From positions 1 through 9,930 of the forward strand of contig JADJVG010000028.1 of the NCBI GenBank assembly GCA_016716675.1: a stretch of DNA of 9,930 nucleotides, written 5' to 3'. Under the pieces are notes generated by a model, which saw only the letters and a list, made by a program, of their open reading frames with translations, was not told where the DNA came from and did no database searches. Positions within the stretch are counted from its first letter, which is position 1. Each line of letters begins with the position of its first letter. Source of the DNA: Hyphomicrobium sp. (GTDB lineage Bacteria > Pseudomonadota > Alphaproteobacteria > Rhizobiales > Hyphomicrobiaceae). Positions 7,310-9,930 of the stretch are shown here, in pieces. A program made the translations under genes and the position numbers.

Positions 7310-7887
7310 CGCTAGTTTCCTTCATCGTTTGTCTAGCCCTTGCATGGGCGTGGTTCTCGGCAACGGGGACCGCGCTTGTGTGGGGCGCGACGATCTATCA
7401 GCTAGGTATGTGGTCGGTGGGTGCTGTTGCGAGCGCCTATGCGATCCGCGCAGCTAGGGCCGGCGATCCGTCCCCGCTCAATGCGGCGTGCGTTTTATGG
7501 GCGCTCATTTTGTGGGGCTGGCTCATCGGCTGGAACTATGGCCCGCCGGGGGCGCTTCATGCAGCCGCGCACCTAGCTCTTGCCATATGGTTCATGTCCC
7601 GCCCGGCTAACTGGCAAGTCGTGCTCGGCGTCTTGATGCTTGTCTGCGCCATTGCCGATGCTGCGAATTTGATCGGCGCATTTCCACCGCGCCCGCGCGT
7701 GTTCACGGGCTTTTATTATCCGGACGTTCTGGCGTTCATGACGCACGCTGCGTTTGTTTTGATAGGAGCGGCCTCAAATGATGGCGCTACTACTCGGGGC
7801 CGCTCCTTGGGCCATTGGCTTCGACGTTCTGTTGATCGCCATGCTTATCGGATGGCGGTTTCGTCTAAAGATCGAAAGAGCGATTAG
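7306..7887 (+). CDS. Polytopic membrane protein in lysis block, 193 aa
   Basis: The GTG start at 7306 overlaps the previous stop (GTGA). Hydrophobic stretches at about 4-18, 22-48, 59-77, 82-97, 103-123 and 139-156 predict five or six inner-membrane helices, rich in Trp, Ala and Leu (CVLWALILWGWLIGWNYG, WQVVLGVLMLVCAIADAANL). No enzyme motif or known family is recognised. After residue ~157 the tail is soluble, Arg/Ser-rich, and runs for about 110 bases over the next small gene (7778-7918). This tail reads like out-of-frame sequence, so the true C-terminus may lie near 7780 with a small indel, or the overlap may be genuine. It could be a lysis accessory or superinfection-exclusion protein; this is inference from position and topology only. 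Confidence 0.6.
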   Translation: MTLVSFIVCLALAWAWFSATGTALVWGATIYQLGMWSVGAVASAYAIRAARAGDPSPLNAACVLWALILWGWLIGWNYGPPGALHAAAHLALAIWFMSRPANWQVVLGVLMLVCAIADAANLIGAFPPRPRVFTGFYYPDVLAFMTHAAFVLIGAASNDGATTRGRSLGHWLRRSVDRHAYRMAVSSKDRKSD

Positions 7888-7918
7888 GAAGGCGGCCGGC
7901 TGTGGGGGACGACGATAA
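7778..7918 (+). CDS. Small one-helix membrane protein, 46 aa
   Basis: ATG 7778 (a second ATG follows at 7781) has AGGAG at 7764-7768, nine bases upstream. The product starts MMALLLGAAPWAIGFDVLLI and continues AMLIGWRFRLKIERAIRKAA, giving one hydrophobic helix at about 3-26 followed by a strongly basic cytoplasmic tail. It overlaps the C-terminal coding end of the upstream membrane gene by 110 bases and the downstream gene by 17 bases. The good ribosome binding site, the positive-inside pattern and the position favour a real gene. Function is unknown; small basic one-helix proteins in this place can be holin or antiholin components, which is inference. Confidence 0.5.
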   Translation: MMALLLGAAPWAIGFDVLLIAMLIGWRFRLKIERAIRKAAGCGGRR

Positions 7919-8087
7919 CAAGATCGCTCGCGAGCTAGGTGAAAACGCCATCCGCCTTCAAAACCTCGAAAGCCGCATAGGCTCTTTGGAGACGAAGCTA
8001 TGGCTAGCACTGATTGGGTTGATATCGGTGCTCGGAAAAGCCGGCCTCGACTTCTTGACCGTATTCCTGCGAGGGCTCGCGCGATGA
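7902..8087 (+). CDS. Small coiled-coil plus transmembrane protein, 61 aa (XhlA-like layout)
   Basis: The GTG start at 7902 has AGGAAGG (7886-7892) nine bases upstream. Residues 3-32 form a charged heptad-like helix (ENAIRLQNLESRIGSLETK), and 33-57 form a hydrophobic helix (LWLALIGLISVLGKAGL) with one Lys inside it. A cytoplasmic coiled coil followed by one C-terminal membrane helix is the layout of XhlA/haemolysin-type phage lysis proteins. This is a resemblance in architecture, not a proven family match. The stop overlaps the next start (ATGA, 8084-8087). Confidence 0.62.
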   Translation: MGDDDNKIARELGENAIRLQNLESRIGSLETKLWLALIGLISVLGKAGLDFLTVFLRGLAR

Positions 8088-8224
8088 CGTTCAAAATCGT
8101 CGCAGGACTTGCCGTCGCGTCGCTACTCGCCGACGCCTTCGCATCCTTCGGCATGATGGGCTTGGCAGGCGCAGCAACCGCCGTCGTGATCGTGGGGAAT
8201 TGGCTTTGGACCTATCTGCATTGA
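8084..8224 (+). CDS. Small membrane protein, 46 aa
   Basis: I chose ATG 8084 because it overlaps the preceding stop as ATGA. An in-frame ATG at 8000 exists but would add an Arg-rich segment lying inside the upstream gene. The product is almost wholly hydrophobic (MTFKIVAGLAVASLLADAFA, then MMGLAGAATAVVIVGNWLW), giving two short helices or one long one. It is the last gene before the terminator at 8292. It may be a holin-like or antiholin-like partner of the neighbouring small membrane proteins; no family is recognised. Confidence 0.6.
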   Translation: MTFKIVAGLAVASLLADAFASFGMMGLAGAATAVVIVGNWLWTYLH

Positions 8225-8291
8225 TGGCCTGAGCCCTCGTCGCCGGGCTATCCGGTAAGCAGGTCTCCGGGCCTGTTGATTGCCCCTTACT

Positions 8292-8322
8292 GCCCCGCTG
8301 GCTCGCGCCGGCGGGGCTTTTT
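8292..8322 (+). terminator. Rho-independent terminator after lysis genes
   Basis: An 11-bp GC-rich stem (GCCCCGCTGGC 8292-8302 with GCCGGCGGGGC 8307-8317, one G-U pair) closes a four-base loop and is followed by five T residues (8318-8322). It lies 68 bases after the last small membrane gene and should end rightward late transcription. Confidence 0.88.
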
Positions 8323-8337
8323 CGCTTTGACCAATGT

Positions 8338-8366
8338 TACCGGATTATACCGGGATGTGGGTATAA
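8338..8366. repeat. Spaced direct repeat TACCGG and overlapping inverted repeat
   Basis: TACCGG occurs at 8338-8343 and 8348-8353, start to start 10 bp, about one helical turn. Overlapping the second copy, TTATACC (8345-8351) is the exact inverse of GGTATAA (8360-8366), with eight bases between. Lying between a terminator and a promoter, this may be a protein-binding site or part of an insertion-sequence end. No protein can be assigned. Confidence 0.4.
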
Positions 8367-8403
8367 AGCGGCCGTGCGTATCCCGCTGACGATGTAAGCC
8401 CCG

Positions 8404-8421
8404 TTTAGCCGATGGGCTAAA
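8404..8421. repeat. Perfect hairpin/inverted repeat upstream of transposase promoter
   Basis: TTTAGCC (8404-8410) and GGCTAAA (8415-8421) form a perfect 7-bp inverted repeat with loop GATG. There is no T-run after it, so a terminator is unlikely. It ends 17 bases before the putative -35 box, where an operator could sit, or it may limit read-through into the transposase. Confidence 0.45.
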
Positions 8422-8438
8422 TTTAGGCGATTATATAC

Positions 8439-8467
8439 TTGACGCACCACGCAAGGCGAGGTAAATT
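8439..8467 (+). promoter_or_regulatory. Sigma70-like promoter for the transposase gene
   Basis: TTGACG (8439-8444) and TAAATT (8462-8467) are separated by exactly 17 bases, a good match to the housekeeping consensus spacing. The transposase ATG at 8489 follows 21 bases after the -10 box, with AGAGG (8476-8480) as ribosome binding site. The promoter is predicted by sequence only. Confidence 0.55.
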
Positions 8468-8488
8468 CTAGGACAAGAGGTTAGCGCC

Positions 8489-8902
8489 ATGTCCGTCCTG
8501 TCCCGCCCCTACTTCCACGACGAAGCCGCCGCTTTCGAACATCTTGAAAGCGTGGTCTGGGCGAACGGCGTGACGTGCCCTCACTGCGGTTCTATGTCCG
8601 GCAAGCACTACGACCTTCGCAAAACCCGCATGGGCCTTCGCAAGTGCTCCGATTGCCGAAAGCAGTTCACCGTGAAGGTCGGCACCGTTTTCGAGTCCGC
8701 CCATATCCCGCTGAACAAGATGCTTCAGGCGGTCTATCTCATGTGCGCCAGCAAGAAGGGCATCAGCGCGCATCAGCTTCACCGCGTTCTCGGCGTCACC
8801 TACAAGTCCGCGTGGTTCCTGTGCCACCGAATCCGCGAGGCCATGCGTTCCGGCGAGCTTGCGCCTATGGGCGGCGAAGGCGGCATGGTTCGAAGTCGAT
8901 GA
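8489..8902 (+). CDS. IS1595/ISXO2-type transposase, N-terminal part (frameshifted)
   Basis: ATG 8489 has AGAGG at 8476-8480, eight bases upstream. The product carries the N-terminal zinc ribbon of ISXO2-like transposases: Cys30 and Cys33 (CPHC), then Cys53 and Cys56 (CSDC), preceding KQFTVKVGTVFESAHIPL. A helical DNA-binding region follows (GISAHQLHRVLGVTYKSAWF, CHRIREAMRSGEL). The frame reads GGEGGMV at 8870-8890 and then leaves the family pattern, stopping at 8902. Removing C8891 gives GGMVEVDETFIGNDR, exactly the expected start of the DDE domain. The gene is therefore one transposase of about 312 residues (8489-9428), interrupted by one extra base. Confidence 0.88.
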   Translation: MSVLSRPYFHDEAAAFEHLESVVWANGVTCPHCGSMSGKHYDLRKTRMGLRKCSDCRKQFTVKVGTVFESAHIPLNKMLQAVYLMCASKKGISAHQLHRVLGVTYKSAWFLCHRIREAMRSGELAPMGGEGGMVRSR

Positions 8903-9428
8903 AACCTTCATCGGCAACGACCGCACCGAAGCCCAGGGCGTCAAGAAGGGCCGTGGTTACGCGCACAAGCACAAGGTTCTCTCCCTTGTGGATCGCGAGG
9001 CCGGTCAGGTCCGCTCTATGGTGGTGGATAGTCTGTCCGCGAAGGCGCTCACCCCGATCCTTGTCGAGAACATCGCCAAGGAAGCGCGCGTCATGACGGA
9101 CGAAGCCGGCCAGTATCAGAAGCTCGGCGCCACCTTCGCCGAACACGGCTTCACGAAGCACGGCAAGGGCGAATACGTCTCTCGCGAGGATCGCACGATC
9201 CACACGAACACCATCGAAGGCTACTTCAGCATCTTCAAGCGCGGCATGAAGGGCGTCTATCAGCACTGCGGCAAACAGCACCTTCACCGCTACCTTGCGG
9301 AGTTTGATTTTCGCTATAACAACCGTAGCGCGCTCGGCGTGGAAGACAGCCAGCGTCACGAAAATGCTTTGGCTGGCATTGCCGGCAAGCGCCTTACGTA
9401 TCGGCGGCTTGACGAAGCGAGGGCTTGA
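8859..9428 (+). CDS. IS1595/ISXO2-type transposase, C-terminal DDE domain (frameshifted)
   Basis: This frame carries the RNase H-like catalytic domain. It includes VDETFIG (first Asp, residue 137 of the repaired protein), VMTDEAGQY (second Asp, 204), and HTNTIEGYFSIFKRGMKGV with Asn241 and Glu243 as candidates for the third metal ligand; IS1595 members vary between Asn and Glu here. HLHRYLAEFDFRYNNR is the typical C-terminal signature. The ATG at 8859 has no clear ribosome binding site and yields an unnatural first ~11 residues, so it is probably not a true start; the domain belongs to the gene starting at 8489. As it stands no full-length transposase would be made unless ribosomes shift +1 near 8891. 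Confidence 0.86.
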   Translation: MRLWAAKAAWFEVDETFIGNDRTEAQGVKKGRGYAHKHKVLSLVDREAGQVRSMVVDSLSAKALTPILVENIAKEARVMTDEAGQYQKLGATFAEHGFTKHGKGEYVSREDRTIHTNTIEGYFSIFKRGMKGVYQHCGKQHLHRYLAEFDFRYNNRSALGVEDSQRHENALAGIAGKRLTYRRLDEARA

Positions 9429-9564
9429 CAAAAATAAAACTTGACTTTTCCGCCCGCAAGGCACTTGTGATTCGCGCCGAATCAACCTACTTTCTGATTG
9501 GGCAGGCACGCGCCGGAACTACCCCGAGTTGCCTTTATGGCGGCAGCACCCTTCGCGGTGTGGA
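9429..9564. other. Non-coding gap between convergent transposase and DUF3800 gene
   Basis: This short gap begins with an A-rich segment containing two TTGAC words, but no -10 box lies at proper distance from either. It holds a perfect inverted repeat, TGATTCG (9468-9474) and CGAATCA (9478-9484) around CGC. The right end of the insertion sequence should lie here, but no inverse copy of the left flank was found with confidence. Confidence 0.4.
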
Positions 9565-9930
9565 TCAGGGGCCGGGGGCCTGCCTAACTCTTTCGAACGA
9601 CTGAAAGAACGCTGCTTGAATGGGGTCAAGTGCGCTTGCCGCGCGCGACGGCACGACCGTTAGGCCGCAGTTCAACGCGAAGCCGCCGCTTTTCAGCAAT
9701 CTGGCCCGAAGCAAGTCTGCGTAGCTGTGCTCGTAGTTTCCATAAGCATTAGGTTCTACCGCGCTTGCGAACGCGCTGGTAACGCAATCTGCGAACTGCA
9801 AACCCGCCCACTTGGAGTGATTCTCAACCGCGATTTGATTTAGGTCTATAGTTGACCAGACAATACGTCGCGCCGGTTTCATCACCTCATTTCCGTCTTT
9901 CATCAGACGGAAATATTCTATCATGCTCTG
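9565..9930 (-). CDS. DUF3800 family protein, C-terminal part (start outside window)
   Basis: The minus-strand frame is open to the window edge, two codons upstream of the ATG at 9922-9924, so the 5' part of the gene lies outside. The residues IVWSTIDLNQIAVENHSKWA, GLQFADCVTSAFASAVEPN and YGNYEHSYADLLRARLL match the conserved C-terminal half of DUF3800 proteins, including the invariant-looking Ala-Gly-Leu-Gln-x-Ala-Asp-Cys motif. Full-length members are usually about 200-270 residues and begin with an acidic IDESG motif, which would be beyond this window. Members are frequent near mobile elements and phages; a nuclease-like fold has been suggested for the family, but its role is unclear. The gene is convergent with the transposase and is either host DNA or prophage accessory cargo. 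Confidence 0.82.
   Translation of the reverse strand, partial: QSMIEYFRLMKDGNEVMKPARRIVWSTIDLNQIAVENHSKWAGLQFADCVTSAFASAVEPNAYGNYEHSYADLLRARLLKSGGFALNCGLTVVPSRAASALDPIQAAFFQSFERVRQAPGP

Noticed and set aside
8000..8083. Upstream ATG at 8000 as start of the last small membrane gene
   Set aside because: It would add an Arg-rich stretch within the preceding gene; the ATGA overlap at 8084 gives a cleaner hydrophobic protein.
8225..8488. CRISPR array, tRNA or other RNA gene in the intergenic region
   Set aside because: No regularly spaced long repeats or cloverleaf was seen; the only strong structure is the terminator.
9425..9450. Promoter from two TTGAC words after the transposase
   Set aside because: No acceptable -10 box lies 16-18 bases downstream of either, and no rightward gene follows.
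8865..9509. Minus-strand open frame of 214 codons opposite the transposase
   Set aside because: The plus strand carries all DDE transposase motifs; the minus frame has no recognisable features.
8350..9555. Possible terminal inverted repeats of the insertion sequence (CGGGATGTGGGTATAAAG on the left, inverse of CTTTATGGCGGCAGCACCC on the right)
   Set aside because: Only about 11 of 18 positions agree and no flanking 8-bp duplication was seen, so the match is not better than chance by eye.

Overview
This window looks like the distal end of a prophage or temperate phage late region: host-recognition and lysis genes, followed by an IS1595-type transposase and a convergent DUF3800 fragment. GC content is high, start codons are ATG or GTG, genes are packed with 4-base overlaps, and the protein families resemble those of alphaproteobacterial phages. 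An alphaproteobacterial host, perhaps Hyphomicrobiales (Rhizobiales), is my inference from composition and protein style; nothing in the window proves it.

Layout. Positions 1-564 hold the 3' end of a tail fibre gene with a collar domain. Positions 569-2685 hold a tail fibre/tailspike gene with a fibre-type N-terminus, a probable sialidase-like beta-propeller and a C-terminal fibre module; the reading frame changes near 701-705. Positions 2695-5722 hold a second, larger tailspike with a predicted right-handed beta-helix, an Ig-like domain and a beta-rich C-terminus; its coherent reading changes frame three times. Positions 5765-7054 are one open frame joining a GH19-type endolysin to a two-helix holin-like protein. 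The holin part has its own ribosome binding site and ATG at 6449, overlapping a TAA in another frame that would be a natural endolysin stop. Positions 7064-8224 carry five small, tightly coupled genes, four of them for predicted membrane proteins; these may belong to the lysis block. A strong intrinsic terminator at 8292-8322 closes this rightward run.

From 8330 to 8488 there is a compact control-like region with spaced direct repeats, two perfect hairpins and a sigma70-like promoter. It leads into an IS1595/ISXO2-type transposase (8489-9428) that is split by a single-base frame change near 8891. No convincing terminal inverted repeats were found. On the minus strand, 9565-9930 is the C-terminal part of a DUF3800 protein running off the window.

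How the genes fit together. The three tail genes would form the adsorption apparatus, with two different sugar-binding or sugar-degrading tailspikes next to each other. The endolysin, holin and small membrane proteins would then release progeny. The most striking feature is the set of six apparent single-base frame changes in unrelated genes. The simplest explanations are sequencing or assembly indels, or decay of a resident prophage; no canonical -1 slippery heptamer is seen at the one -1 site checked (701). Raw reads or a close relative would decide this.
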